Assembly: GCF_023278565.1 (NCBI RefSeq)
Contig: NC_064673.1
Coordinates: forward strand, 4,030,001 to 4,094,000
Origin: Colletotrichum lupini
Lineage: Eukaryota > Ascomycota > Sordariomycetes > Glomerellales > Glomerellaceae
Direction: 5' to 3'
DNA length: 64,000 bases
The translations under genes and the position numbers were made by a program. Under the pieces are notes generated by a model. It was not told where the DNA came from, did no database searches, and saw only the letters and a list, made by a program, of their open reading frames with translations. This document shows, one piece after another, positions 24,529 to 38,600 of the stretch (the stretch's first letter is position 1; each line of letters begins with the position of its first letter).

Positions 24529-25285
24529 CACCGGCTCTTCTTGAAACTACGCTACGAATGTAAAAACTCAGCTCATCAAATTTTTTTTGTGGAATACTGT
24601 GAAAACAAAAACCGGGAGCCCTAAGCAGATGAGGTCATGCGCGAAGAGCTTAGAGTATATAAGGAATGATTACCACAGAGAGAATATAATGTTAGACAAG
24701 TTTCAGCAAGCAAAGGGAACTTAAGCATAATTTTAGGATAGTGTACATCTTGGCATATCCTGCAATGTCGAGATAGTATTGTACTGACTAAGATGGTATC
24801 CGAAGGTCACGGCTGTAGGCAGCAGGTTCAAAGTAGTAGAGGATCGTGATGACCCGTAGGGTCAGGCCTAGATACAAGACGTAACGCAAAGAAGAGGAAA
24901 AAGAGATCGCACTGTGCGAGCGGCGCGTCGCCTCAAGAAGAAGGGGTCATGGCGAAGCCATGACTCGTAATACCCTTGACACCACCCTGGCATGCGATCC
25001 TGTGACATGGTATCCGACTGATGGGCTAACTTATAGCGAACTGGACACACAATACATTTGAGCGTTCTCGAACCTTTTTATGGCGATTGGCAGGACATAG
25101 TTTCTGAGATTCGCTTTTAGAAGACTTTAGTCACAACACGAACCCGAAGGCATTGCTGCTCTTCGTTCCGGAGAGGAGGCCAGCTCCTTATTAGTGGAAA
25201 GCTACCGATAGTAGTTTCTGTTTATGAACAAGGAAACTGGTTTCGATTGCTACTGTAAGTTTCAAGACAACTGGTCTGTAATTAA
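24529..25285. other. Intergenic, no feature seen
   Basis: Normal composition with only short chance ORFs. It includes the 3' flank of the NLP gene. Confidence 0.4.
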
Positions 25286-25570
25286 CTGGTGCTTGGTTCT
25301 AGCGCCTGGCGTCTGGTTCTTACACCTTGCTCCAGCACCTTGTTCCAGCACCTGGTTCTTGCACCTGGTTTTAGCACATGGTTCTGGCGGTTCTAGCACC
25401 TGGTTCTGGCACTTGTTTGTGGCGGTTCTAGCACTTGTTTCTTACACCTGGTTTTGGCACCTGGTTCTGGCGTGCTAGGAATGCTGCTAGGACTGGTGCT
25501 AGAACAGTTACCAGAACAGCTTTGTCAGGACTGATGTTAGGACTGGAAATTGGTGCTAGAACGGGAAACC
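25286..25570 (+). repeat. Minisatellite, degenerate 12-bp unit (CACCTGGTTCTA type)
   Basis: About fifteen imperfect copies of a unit close to GCACCTGGTTCT between 25286 and 25480, followed by the related motif in the other orientation (GCTAGGACTGGTG, CTAGAACAG) to about 25570. The ORF across it is only a product of the repetition. Unmutated CpA is present. The same unit occurs in RIP-altered form at 29.17-29.48 kb. Confidence 0.8.
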
Positions 25571-26250
25571 CAATCTTCCAAGTGTGGCTAAGCAGCACAA
25601 GGAGGAACGATGCTCCACTACAATAGTCCTTCTTGGAAAACGACAGCATAAGCACCAAGAAGGAGATGGGCCGATGCGATCAAGATTTGAACCCTACCCA
25701 GGTCTATTTGGCGTTAGCGTCGGCGTCACAACATGATGTCGAGTGAATCCAAATCTACTGATAGTGGCCAACGAAAAGGGCGCCATTCTACATACTTCGC
25801 TTGCCTTTGTCTGCACGAACTTTTTTCCTTCTTGGCGCTTACCACACGGCAAGTACACCTAGCTTATCATTCCCATTACATATCAATCAGCTATGCTACA
25901 CGGATTATAACGAGCCTGGCTTCTGGTATGAATAAAGTTATGTAAGTCAATCTCTATTTCAGCGGATTTGGCCATTTCGAGCGAGATCTTAAACAACACG
26001 ACCAGACATGGACAGTTAGTGATCGCCCCGGCAGCCTCTATATAACTAAGACGGATTCGGAGACTAATCCTCGTTCGAGGGATCCAACACAGGTCCTGAG
26101 ACGAGTCCCAACACGGGCCCTTAGACGGGCGCTAATACAATACAAGCTGTCTATGACAGATATAAGAAACAAGAGACTGTTACGCAAATTGCTTCCCATT
26201 TAAAGCCAAGACTAACTTGTTCAAAATCTGTGTTACCTCTCTATAATATA
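25571..26250. other. Intergenic; short 24-bp tandem duplication at 26083-26135
   Basis: No supported gene. Two imperfect 24-bp copies starting CCAACAC occur at about 26083-26135. RIP-like composition begins at about 26.23 kb. Confidence 0.35.
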
Positions 26251-29165
26251 AATGCAGTCCTGCTTTCTATTAATAACCTCTTCGCAATTTTTTTTAGCTA
26301 AAAATAGACTTTCCTTACGAAAAAAGGTATAACCTTATGTTTAGCTATTATTTACTAAACGATCTTCTTAATCTATAATAACTTATCTTTATTACCGGTA
26401 TTAATAACTATATATTCTATTACCCTAGTCTAGTAAGTAACCTCCCTTAATATAAGCCCTATTAATTAGTATTTAGTATAAGAAAAATTAAAGTATAGTA
26501 GTTAATCGGGGTGTTATTCACGACTTATATATATAAGTATTACGGCAATTTTATAATACGAATTATATTTAATTAAAAACCTCGATACTTTTAGTTTTAC
26601 CCTCTAGAACCTTATATTTTATATTATAAAAACATAACACAGTAATATAGATCTTTATAACGTAATTCTAAAGGTATATTTTATAATCGAGCGTTATTTT
26701 ATAAACCTTATACTTAGATCTATTACCGTTAGCGACTTTAGATAAATACTTACGTTAGAAGTATTTAGTTAAGTTATTAAATATATAGAACTTATTAATA
26801 AGTTCGTTAAACTAACCCCGGTCGTCCGAAGGTAAGTCTAGGGCCTAGCTAATATAAATAAAGTACCTCTTAGGCCGCTTTTTATTATAAATAATAAAAA
26901 CCGATTGTATAATAAGATCTAAGCGGCCGCCCTCTAGCGGATTAGAAATAGGGTTATAAATTATAGCTTTTAATACTAATTAAAAACGAGACTAGGGTAT
27001 AGAAGATCTTTTTTAAATAAGATAATATACTAAAACTATATTAATAGCTTCGTCCCTCCGTTAGTATTAGCCTTCGAGGGTAATTACGATCGGGGTAGTT
27101 AACTTTGCTATTAAGTATTTCTATACTAGGCCCTAAGGTTAATAAATATTACTTAGTATAGGGTAAGTAAACCCGACGCTATAGGTCTAACGCTCGATAT
27201 TATCCATAGCTTACTTATTAATCTACTTATTTCTAATTTTCTATTTAAGTTCTCTCTAAAGCCTTTGCTTTTTATTCCGTATTATTTATTTAGCTTTTTT
27301 TATACTATTTAGAGCTTTAAAGTAGTTCTTAAAGAGCCCTTTTTAAGTCCTCAATAATCGGATATATAACGACTAATATAGACTACTTTAATATAAGGCT
27401 AGTAGGGCGGCGCTTAGAGATAGAGTGGCCGATGCTATAGGACTACTTAATAAGCGCTTATTATAGCTTCTAGGCCTAATAGTCGGCTGAGATGTTCTGC
27501 CCGAGGTAGTGCTTTTAAAAAGGATCGGAGTTATTATATCTTAGAGCTAGATTCTAAAGGACTTCGCTAGCGTCGATTATAATACGAGTTAGTATTACTA
27601 TTTATTAAGTTATTAATAAGAAAGACTACTCTAATTAAACGCGTTAATAGTATTATAATATAAGTTATACGCTATTATAAGATACTCTAAGCTAAGTATT
27701 TTGCTAATTCTCTAAATCTATACTATTATTATATTAAAAAAGATACGATCGTTAGAAATCTAGTAGCCCGTTAATATCTTATTAACTAGACAAAATATAA
27801 AAGTATTATTTAAGTCCTCTTTTAACGGTAATAGTAGCTCCCGCTTATTAGGATATATATTTAAGTTATTAAAATAGTACGGCGAGGTAAGGCTAGATAC
27901 GTTAAAAGCTTAATATTAAAAGAGGATACTTAGGAGGAAAACCTAGGGCTTAGGAATAAGGACGGGTCGAATATTATCTTAGGGATAGAATATATATTCT
28001 TATAATATAAATAAAATCCTATTAATTATAATAAACCGGAACGACTTACTATTCCTTCTCTTTAAAATAGCTTTTAATAAACTCCGGAGTAAACTATAAG
28101 AGAAGCTTATTTAGACCGCTTTTTAGGTCTTTAATAAGTAAGACCCGATATCCTTAAACCGCAGATTTAAAATCGCCTCTAAGTAATAACCGGCCGGAGT
28201 AAGTAAGAGGAAAAAGAGTATAATAAAAATACGTAACTCTCTAAGCTTAAATACTTTTTTTATTATACTTAGTATTGTCTCGATTTACTACTTAAAGTCG
28301 TTAATCGTTATATAACGATTAGTTCGCTACTACTTACTTAAGTAATACTTTTTTTTTAAATCTCATAAAACTTACGGCTATTAATAAGAGCGCTAATATT
28401 ATTATATAAGAGAAACCTACTCTATATATACTACGGTTTAGCTTCTAATTAATCTTTTTACCTACGGCTCTCTCGAATACGAGTTAAAAAACCTTTTAGT
28501 ATATACTTATAAAGTACTTCTTCTTGGTCTTACGTTTTTTTCTACCGTTCTTACTAACTTTTTAGCTTAGGACCTAGTTAAAGAAATTATATATAAAACC
28601 GAGCGAAATCTTTATAAAGTAATCTTATGGGTCGCGCTTAAGAATATAATAGAACTTATTAATAAATAGTATTAGTAGGTTAAGGAGCGTACGAAGTGCG
28701 TAAGCACGTACTAGTATTAAAAAGCACCGTCGTTCTAGGGCTATATAGTAATATGCACATATCACTTCCTCTTTATAAATATTAACAATATTTAAGAAGC
28801 TAAAAGTTGTTATAATAGACCCCTATAAACCTCTAGTAATAGCTGTGGCAACTTGTTTATAAGTAAAATGTGGGATCGGGATTATTAAATATAGTACGAG
28901 TAATAGTACGTATTTAAGAGCTACTTAAAAGTATCCATAACCGGCTTCTACAGCTACTATTCTCTTACTGTTAATTATACTAATATGTATATAGTAAGGC
29001 TGACTTTTGGCGCAGCCTATATAGGTTAAGTTTAGAAAGATAAAGTGTATTACTAAGAGGAAGTAATATATAATTAATACTATAGCTAGTGCACCGACGC
29101 AATTAAGACTTTCATACATAAGGAGCCTGCGTCGGCTCTTATAATAAGATGCGGTGTCCTAGCAC
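26251..29165. repeat. RIP-degraded repeat DNA, unclassified
   Basis: TpA-rich, no usable ORF. I could not place a diagnostic polymerase or transposase motif. 28.74-29.16 kb is somewhat less mutated. Confidence 0.5.
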
Positions 29166-29167
29166 TA

Positions 29168-29484
29168 ACTAAACTAGTTCTACCACCTAGTTCTACTAAA
29201 CTAGTTCTACCACCTAGTTCTACTACTTAGTTCTGTTAGTTCTTGCACCTGGTTCTACTACCTAGTTCTATCAAACTAGTTCTACCACCTAGTTCTACTA
29301 CCTAATTTTACTAAACTAGTTCTACTACCTAGTTCTACTAAACTGGTTCTACTACCTAGTTTTACTACTTAGTTCTACTACCTAGTTCTACTACCTAGTT
29401 CTACTACTTAATTCTACTAAGCTAGTTCTACTACCTAGTTATATTAAATTAGTTCTACCCCTTAGCTCTACTACCTAGTTCTAT
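29168..29484 (+). repeat. Minisatellite, 12-bp unit (CTACCTAGTTCT type)
   Basis: More than twenty tandem copies of a unit close to TTCTACTACCTAG, with occasional TTCTACTAAACTAG variants. One copy still reads GCACCTGGTTCT, the unmutated form seen at 25.3 kb. The differences are the CpA-to-TpA and TpG-to-TpA changes expected from RIP. Confidence 0.85.
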
Positions 29485-32400
29485 TACCCGAAAGTTATAA
29501 TTAATTAGTAACAAAACTTATAAGCATAGACTTCCCTTTAGCACTGCTTTTTTTATAGTATTAGTACGAGATTCTATTTTATTATGCTCGTATTTATATA
29601 ATCTGCTTATAATAATAAGATACGGTTAAGTCCCTTTTCTATAACCTCTTTATAGCAGTCCATTACTAATAATAGCTACTTTCCTACGGTAATTAGCAAA
29701 ACTTTTTATTTAAATATAGCCTCTTACAAAAGTAATTAAAACCGAAGAGCTTCTTTCGGGTTTTAAGTATTAAAAAAGACATACTCTTCTCTTTTTACTT
29801 CTTTAGTAATAAATTCGAGTATAACTTTTCGTACTAGAGATTTTCTTATAAAAGGGTCTTTATATTAACTAGATAAGGTTACTTAATTGCTTATTCTTAA
29901 TTCTTAGTAATAGCCTGCTTTTAATAGGTAGTAATTAAAAGAAAGTAGCTTATTATCGACTATATTATTATTAGATAAAGCGACTAGTACCTATAGATTA
30001 TCTTAACGAGGAGTACTAAAGAATGCTAAATATATAGATTTATAAATAAATAGGCTAGTAAGTCTCCCGCCTCCCGTACTTAGTTACTTATTTATAATAT
30101 TAATAAACATCGACTTAGCGGCATCTATATAAAATATTTAATTTAGCTATAGCTAAGAATCGTATTTCGAACTATAGGTATTAGTAAAAAGCTTAGGTAA
30201 CTCCTAAGCTAAATTATTTTACTAAAGGCCTAGGAACGTATAGGTAATTTTATTAGCTATAATTTAAAAGCTTAAAATATCGTAAATATAGTCTTTTAAT
30301 AGCCGAGCTATTGTTAATACTTACTATATAACCTTTAAATCTAGAGATATAGACTTTAAGTAACGAATATCGTTCGTATCGAACCCTAGTTCTAATACTA
30401 GACTCGCTAGTTTAAAAAGTAAGCTTAGATTCGTTTCTATTTATTAGAAATTTCTTATTATTAAAAGCTATAACTACTATATTCTAAGCTAGAGACGAGC
30501 GTCTACTTTAATAAGTTAGTAAAAGAAAGTTATATCGGACTCCTTAATTAGATATAGGTTTTTATTTCTTATTAAATACTTAAAGGCCCTCGTTAATATA
30601 GTCCTTATAATATATCTATCCTAAAGTATAATAACTAAACGCTTTATCTATTTTATATATAATTTAAAATACTTAACGTTATTAAAAAATATTATTAATA
30701 ATAAAATCGTAGAGTTAATAGAACAAAGGTTCTTCTAAATAATAATTTACTTAGATTTATTAAAAAGCCTAAAAATACGACCGTTTAGAACTGCGTTCCG
30801 AAGTAATCCTTTATCCTTTATTAAAAATCTAGGGCACTAGAGCTTTATAAACTTAATAATAAATATATTAATCTTTCCGAGATTTAACTTATTATTCTTA
30901 GTAAGATATAGCTATATATAGTATATATACTCAAGGTAGCTTATAACTTCTTATAACCGATTAGTATAGGTTTTGCTCTAGTAGGGGGACGCAGACCTCG
31001 TCGTATTTAAGGGTAATAAGTTTATTAAGGTTATCGATAACTAGGCCCGATCGCAAACCCGGGATCCGTAATAAATAGTTAAAGGCGTTATAAAACGCTT
31101 AGTATTTAGCTATCTACTTAACATATCTCCTCTTATAGTCCGATAAAAAGGACTCTAGTTAATATACGACTCGGTAATTATTATACTTTTTGTTACGGAG
31201 TATTTCTTAAAAAGTATTACGATTTATAAGGTCGCCCTCAGAACGTCTCTTATTATTAATTATTAAATCAATTATAACGCTTTATAACGCTAGACGTTAA
31301 GTATAGAAACCTAGTCTAAATTCCTTTTTATATATACTTACTAAATAAACCGGAGCCGGTCCTAGATTTATATATTCTCTCTAATTATATTACTAAGCCG
31401 GCCTTTTAATATTATTATTATACTTCTAGATTTACGTACTTAGTAGCTTGCGCTACTATCTATAGCCGTATATATATATTTACCTTATCTAAGCCGCATA
31501 CGGCTCTATTTTCTATCTAATACTTTTTAAATACTAATAAATAGTCTACGTTTACTTATCGGGGGCAGTAGACTAGGGTTAAACGGATACTTATTATACT
31601 AAGCTAGTATCCTTATAAGTATAAGGTTAAATAAGTCTTATAGAGCGGGCTAAGGGGGTTAATTAAGTACGCTTCTAACTTTTAAGCGTATAGTACTTTA
31701 TAAGTTTAATTATAATATAATTTAACTAAGATATATATAGCCTTATTATATACTAATAGAACGAAATTACTTAGATTTATATACTAATATCCTCGCTAAG
31801 CTTATAAAATAAAAAGTAAAACGTTTAGTTAAAAACCGAATCCTAAGCTACTATATTATCTAACCGTAGTACATTAGCTACGTAACTCAGAAAAAGTATA
31901 TACTATAATAACCTAGCTATATTATACTAACCTCTATAAGTATTTATTCGGATTGCTCTTAAAAACATATTTAGTAAGTTTAATACTATTACTATAACGG
32001 GCTTATTAACCCCGGATAAGATCGTCTAAGTATAAGACTATATTATAATAATTATAATATAAGCGTTATAACTTTAAAGAGTTAGGTTAATAATTAATAT
32101 ATATAATAAATAGATTATAATAACCTATAGTATCGGGTCTAAATACGTTTATATAAAGCGTAATATAAAAAAAAGAAAACTAAAATTATATTATATTAGC
32201 GGCGCGCTACTATAAAAAAAGGGGTTAAGGCTTTATTAAAACTCCTAATACTACTTTAATACGCGATTTCGTAATATATAGAAGTTAACTTATAGTTTAA
32301 AATTTATTATTATATATTAACGTATTCTTAATTATATTATATTTTTAACTATAGCCGAAATCGTAATAGCTATTTACTATTCGAGCTAGGCCGAGTAATA

Positions 32401-33404
32401 TAGGCTTATAGCGGAGATTAGTATTAAAACTAACCCCGCCTCTATACTATCGTTTCTTTACTTTTTATTAAAAATATAAGTAGTAATACTAAAATAGTAT
32501 TCTAAGTCCTTAGTAAATATATATAATTTTTTATATATATATAGCCTATAAAAAGCCGATAACTATCCTAAAAATAATATATAAAGTATTATTAATATAA
32601 TAATATACTAATAAGATACTAAACCTAAGGGCTTCGATCGTAATAAGTCTAAGATATTAAACCCGAAGCCCTCGAAAAATAATTTAAATTTATACTAACG
32701 GTCTAATAGTGGCTAATAAGATACTAAAATTTATCGTATCTATATAGAAATCTTTACTATAGATTACGTAACTTATATATTAAGCTTATATTTTTAAATA
32801 TAAGCTTTTAGAATTTTATTATTAATAAATTTACTACGGACCTCGCGTTTAAAATAAGTTATTTCTTATTAAGTATTATATAATCTAGCACGTATAGCTT
32901 TAACGAGGTAATGCGGGATATTCTTATAAAGAATATAAAAAGTGAATATTCATATAGAAGCAAGAATATATGAATATAGGGGAAATAAGCGTATATAAAA
33001 GAGGTTTTTGTAGTAAAGAGAGTAATATAGTTGAATTACTATATAAGAAGTTGCTTGCTTAACGAAAGGTCTAGGTAGGTAAATACACGCCTACATATAG
33101 GCATAAAAACCTCCTACTGGAATATTCCATTGCTTATGAATTATGATATAATTAATAAGCGTATACGTAAGTGAATGCGTAATCGTAGTACGTAATTCCG
33201 CCTCGAGTAAATTCCAGATTATTTAGTTACCTTCCAGTACTTTCCATTGCTCACGTAAGCTTATATAAGCAGTATTGCTTACATAATCAATACCTATAAT
33301 AATCTACAGAAATCGTAGATTAATATGGTATATAGTTTGCTTACGTAATATTGATAATAAGGCGAATAATAAGGTAAACAAAGTTACCTTCGTAACAACT
33401 TTTT
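29485..33404. repeat. RIP-degraded repeat DNA, unclassified
   Basis: TpA-rich with no usable ORF. 32.94-33.38 kb is less mutated, with repeated TTGCTTA/GCTTACGTAA motifs and a palindromic pair around GAATATTCATAT/ATATGAATAT. It may be an LTR of another element, but I found no partner. Confidence 0.45.
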
Positions 33405-35323
33405 ATATAATAAAAAAGAAAGCCGATTTTGAGCTAGTAATTAAACTACGCAAAAAAGGCGTAATTATAACTATTAAAAAGCCGTATAAGGGATTAGATC
33501 TTATTAAAATAGATACTCTTCGTAATCGAGGGGTCTATCGATTTATCCTATACGACTTAGAAAAATATATAAACCTCTATATATTTAAATTACGAATAGT
33601 TTATAAGATTAAAGGGAAAGGAATACCCTAGCCGTACGAGAAGTCTAGATATATAATCTAGGGGTACGGTAACGTTAAAAAGGTAACGCTACTTATATAA
33701 TTACTTACTATATAGCGCTATAGCTAACGATTAATAATAATATTAATAGTATCGCTACGGAAAAAGGGATACGAGATTTAGAGCCGTAATATTACCTAGG
33801 CCTATACCTAATCGGCTATAGGGCTTATAAAGAAAATCCTAGCCTATCTACCGAAGGAAATAGCTAGTAAGTACCCAGAAGGCACGATTATTAAAGTACT
33901 TAAGCTACTATATAAGCTCGTAGAATTGGGTACCTATTAGTAGGTTACTTACTACGATTTTTATATTAATTAACTATTAATAGTTACTTTTACGTACGAC
34001 CCGTGCTTACTAGTTGCGGAGTACGAAGGCGACTAATTTAGGATTATTAAAATGCAGACTAACGATATATTAGGCCTATTTAATATTAACTTTATAAAAA
34101 AGGAGGATAAGGAGCTTTAAAAAGCGGGCTTTATAATAAAGCTAAAAGAGGTCTTTATAATAAATACCCCCTTAGTATTTAATAGCAGGATTTTTATAAT
34201 CGAAGGGGAAACCGTCGTTTTTTAATAAAAGGGGTAGAGTAAGAAGATTAACCTCGTTAATCTAAACGTAACTAACGTTAAGAAGTAATATAAGGCTAAG
34301 CTCGCGCGAGGGGTATATATTATAAGTATTTATTAGCCTAAAGCGACTTTTAACTACGCTAGGGTAGTATAAGCTATAAATTTAACTAAACGAGACGTCG
34401 AGGTATTTAATAAGCGGCTTAAGTAGTAGTAGATAAATCTCGATCGAGGTCTCGTTTATTACCCGATCGACTTTATAATTAGTAAGCTCTACGTCTTTAT
34501 TAATAAGTTATTTACGAATAATAACGACCTTACTTCGTAATTAGGGTATATTATTATTTTAGTTAATAAGAGTATAGGCGAGAGCGAATTTACTATATAC
34601 GGTAATATAATCTATTACTTATTAACTAAAAGTAAGTAAGTAATAAGAAGTATACTAGCGTTAGAGGTTTATAGTATAGTTAACGGCGTTAACCTCTCTT
34701 ATATAATTTTAACGATACTAAGGAAGATCACCGATCGAATTAGCTTTCTACTTATTTTAACGGTTATTTATATAAATTCTTACTTACTATACGAATACTT
34801 TATTAAATTAGGAACGACGAAGGAAAAGAGGCTTATAATCGATATTATAGCCCTTAAGTAATTATATAAAAGGCGCGAGATACTCGAGATCTATTAGATT
34901 AATAATAAAAATAACCTCGCAGACGCTTTTATAAAAGTAGTATTAAATAAGGGATTAGAATAATTCGTAAGTAATAGAAAAGTTACTATACGAATAGAGG
35001 GATAGGTTATATAAAAAGAATAGAGAAAAGGGGGAAAAGGAGACGACTTAGTAAACGGGCCCGAGGTCGAATTATACCTCTAACTATAGTAGTTAAATCG
35101 ATAAAAAAAAGAGAAAGTTAGTATCGGATTAGAAGTCTAATTCGACTGCGGTATATAGCTAACTACGTAGGGGCTAATTAGGGGCCCTATTTACGATTAT
35201 CGTAGCTAGCTTAACTTATAGTTAGAACCTCCTTTTTATACTTACTACGTAGATATTTATATAGTTTAATTAATCTCTTCGTTAACTACGGTTCGAACCA
35301 ACTACCCTGTAATAGGGATACTA
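33405..35323 (+). mobile_element. Truncated Ty1/copia fragment with 3' LTR (inverted relative of the 53-kb element)
   Basis: Matches the reverse complement of about 53426-55370 over its whole length, starting abruptly at 33.4 kb. The plus strand shows the copia RNase H end at about 34.78-34.97 kb (LGTTKEKRLIIDIIAL then NNLADAFIKV). A polypurine tract follows at about 35103-35117 and then the LTR. The 5' part of pol, the gag and the 5' LTR are missing. Confidence 0.75.
35122..35323 (+). repeat. Copia LTR, copy A
   Basis: About 202 bp, reverse complement of the LTRs at 53426-53626 and 62628-62829. Its ends carry a short inverted pair TTAGTATC/GATACTAA. The exact termini are uncertain because of RIP. 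Confidence 0.7.
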
Positions 35324-35439
35324 ATAACTATAGAATAAAAGGACTAAAAAAATATTGATATAGCGCGGCCGTAGTAATACTTTTATAACTACGACTTACT
35401 TTATATCTAAAAAAGAGGTAAATCTTAAGCTAGCTACTA

Positions 35440-36990
35440 AGCTCCGTAATAAGGGTATTATTACTACCCTAGGAGCACCTTTTATAAAATCTATTAGTAA
35501 GGAGCTTTTAGGACTAGTAAAGAGAGGGGTAATTAAATTTATCTAACTTAGCCCTAAACATAGGGATATAAAGATATTTAAGTCTCGATTCGTTAACGAG
35601 ATTAAGAACCTAGGACTTAACCTTATTAAAAAATCTCGCCTAGTTATATAAGGGTATAATAACGAGGGGAAGAAAGAGATCTTTATATAGTTACTAATAA
35701 TCTAAAGAACTAGTTAACGTCTAATCCTCGCCCTAGCCCTGACCCTAATCTGAGAAGGTTACGTCGTCTAGCTACGAGATATTACCTAAGTATATACACA
35801 ATCGAGCCAACCTCTTTACTATAAGGTTTTTACTTAATTACTAGCTCGGATCTGTTATCTATACCCTAAGGGCACTATTCTATACGTTATATAGCTACTA
35901 TACGGTCTTATAGAATCTAGTACTTATTAATAAATAATATATAATAAGTATTATTTAAAAATACTCTAAATAATAATATCTACGTTCGATCTATACTTAC
36001 TAGTCTTAATAAGAGAAAGCGGATTATTTAGTATTATTAGTATATAGACTAATAATACTATTAAATTATTAAATAAGACTTTTAGTTAGAAAGAAGAAAC
36101 CGAGCTTAAGCGCGCTAAACTACTAGCTAAACTAAAGTAGTAACTATTAACTAACGAGCCGCTTATTTTTAATAGTAGGATTATCTTACTAAAAGGCATT
36201 AATATAGTGCTTAGATAGAAGAACTAAAGGAAGAAGCTTAAGCAGATTAACCCCTTAGTATTAGACGCTAAATAATAATTCGTCGAGTAGCGAGCTCGAG
36301 GTACTTATATTATATTAATTTACTAACTAGAGGCAGCTTTTAATACGTCGTTTACTACTTAATACTAAATAAATCCGTCGTTTACTAACTACGCTACGCT
36401 AAACCGTTATATTAAATAATAAATAAATTACTTAAACCGAGGGCTCATATTCGTACTATTAGATCTAACTATAGCCAAACTCTTCGTCTTCGTAAATAGG
36501 TTATTCGTAAATAACGCTAATTATACCTCATAGATAGGTTATATTATTATCCTTATAAATAAAAAACAAACTAACGAGAGCTTTACGATTAATAATAATA
36601 TTATCTACTATAGGTCTACGAAGAGTAAAAGGATTACTTAGAGCGTACTAGTATTAGAGGTCTACGGAATAGTTATAAGCGTTAACGTCGCCCATACTAT
36701 TTTAACTACCCTAAACCTTATTACTAAATAACTCGATATTCTAAAGATCCCTATTATAGTCTATATAGATTTATACTTACTATATAAATACCTCGTTAAG
36801 CTAGGTATTATAAAGGAAAAGCCCCTTATAATAAATATTATAAAACTTAGGTAATTAAATAAACGCCGCGAGCTCTATAAGATCTATTAAATTAATAATA
36901 ACGATAACTTAGCTAACGGGTTTATAAAAAGCATACTAAATAAGTCCCTCGAACGATTTGTTAATAAAGGAATTATTATAGTTAAGATAA
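35440..36990 (+). pseudogene. Second copia-type RT/RNase H remnant, RIP-broken
   Basis: Plus-strand frames give the start of a copia reverse transcriptase at about 35.46-36.1 kb (SRFVNEIKN, then RLILALAL and PLYGLIES-type blocks) and its RNase H at about 36.55-36.96 kb (a DNLANGFIKS-type end). Stops fall at former Gln and Trp codons. It differs from the fragment at 33.4-35.3 kb, so it is a different copia family or a diverged copy. Confidence 0.65.
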
Positions 36991-38100
36991 AAGGATAAGT
37001 AATACGTAATTAAAATAGTAGTATACTATAAGCGGTAAGTCGTCTAGCGAACGTATACGCCTCTCGGGCTTCGGCTTAGAGAGAAACGCACGTATTCGGG
37101 GCGCAATTAGACTAATAAAAAGCTCTTTTTTAACTACGCTAGATTTAATAATTTCCGAGGAGTTTAGGTATATAAATTATATATATTAGAGGATTAGGAA
37201 GCAATCGGAAGGAGGGGATACCAAAATTTCTATACGAATAATTATAGTAAAAGCTATGCTAAAATTTTAGTATACGGCTTTGGGCACTTCCGAACAGGGG
37301 ATTAACTATAGATTCTACTACTAGTTCTCGCTAGCGGGGGACCTAGCCCCTATTCTAGCCTTTTCTATTATAAAAGTAAAAGACTACTAATGTTAGATTA
37401 CGAGGTAGAAAAGGGGCCCTATTAGGTAGTTAGGTAGGGGTAGTAGGTAGGCAGTCTAGGCCCGTGCAAACGGACCCTTCTACCTACCTATACCCACTGA
37501 GGGACCGCGGGCTCTGCCCACGATCTTCCCCTCCTATACACACGCAATAGACCTATACTAACCTATTGACCTAGTCGCGACCAAAAGGTCTAACCTGCCT
37601 ACGTGTATACCAACATATAGAATATCGACTCACAAACTCATATACTCCCGTCTATCATTATGTCGTGGCTGTCAAGAGGGTTTCCCTAGCCTTGGTCTTT
37701 AAGTCTGAGAAATCAAACCCCATATAGCAAGCTAAAGTGAGTTAGAAGACGAAGCTTGTTTTCATTATTCCATATTTGAGACTCTCGCAAACTCACCGAG
37801 TGAATCCGGATTTGAGTTCGCTCGCATCAAACAACAGTCTCAACTTGTGTACCGTACCAACTACCTGAGACTGTACGACCTTTCCCACAATGATCGACGT
37901 CTCTATAAAACCCTGAACTTCCTAGTTACGCATTCTTCAGACTGTTAGAGTTATTTGTTGACCAGTACCTCCTAACTTAGTGACATATTTTCAGATGTGA
38001 TGACTGGCATACCAATTTCGAGTTTGCCGACCCCAGTTTTGGAATGATGCGAATGCCCAGAAAGGATACTCATCATCAGTCTTGTGTGCTGTGCTTTCTA
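36991..38100. other. Transition from RIP-mutated to normal DNA
   Basis: Composition changes over 37.0-37.6 kb. From 37.6 kb onwards CpA and TpG are normal. I see no supported gene in this interval. Confidence 0.4.
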
Positions 38101-38600
38101 CTTCATAACAGCTGCGATCATACGACCTACAATCACATCACATTCGGAGCGCTCGACATTACAATAAACCTTTAGGTCAGCCTAGAACTTGGTATTGGTT
38201 TCATAGCTATCATCGTTCCCTCGGTACGTCCAACCTTTTCCGGTAAGTTCTGAGGTTTGCAATCCAAACTTAGGCTCCGATGGGAAGATCCCTGAATACC
38301 GGCTAAGGAAATAATAATGCAGTTTGCCAGAGAAAACGGACTGTTCATTGAATTCCTCTCTCAATCATACGGACTCCAACTAGGACTTGGCAATTATCGG
38401 TTCCAATAGAGACACGGTCGAAAGAGCACCATAAAGCCGAATAAGACGTCGAGCTGTCAAGCCATGCAGAACTTTTGATTGTCGACATGGTATCGTGTAA
38501 AACGGTAGAAGAGAGTCTGATGACAGAGGTCTGGGGCGTAGCGCAATGCCTAAATACCTTAAAAGAGGCAGATGTTCGAGAAAGCTCATGTACCGGCATT
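38100..38600 (-). pseudogene. Possible degraded gene of unknown function
   Basis: Minus-strand frames at 38182-38364 and 38345-38599 plus a short downstream frame (to about 38.1 kb, containing YCNVERSECDVIVGR) have protein-like composition but are separated by stops and frame changes. A 4-codon-scale reading through GKLHYYFLSRYSGIFPSEP looks like a real exon. No start, no consistent splice sites and no family recognised. It may be a decayed gene or chance. Confidence 0.2.

Noticed and set aside
25224..25478. ORF with repeated Trp/Leu/His
   Set aside because: It is the translation of the 12-bp minisatellite.
25680..25720. GGTTCAAATC-like motif (reverse strand) as a tRNA T-arm
   Set aside because: The flanking bases do not pair into a T stem and there is no D or anticodon arm.
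25286..29484. CRISPR-like array of spaced repeats
   Set aside because: Units are contiguous 12-bp minisatellite copies without spacers, in a eukaryotic genome.
35280..35320. TTCGAACC-like T-loop suggesting a tRNA
   Set aside because: It lies in the copia LTR and occurs in all three LTR copies; no cloverleaf can be drawn.
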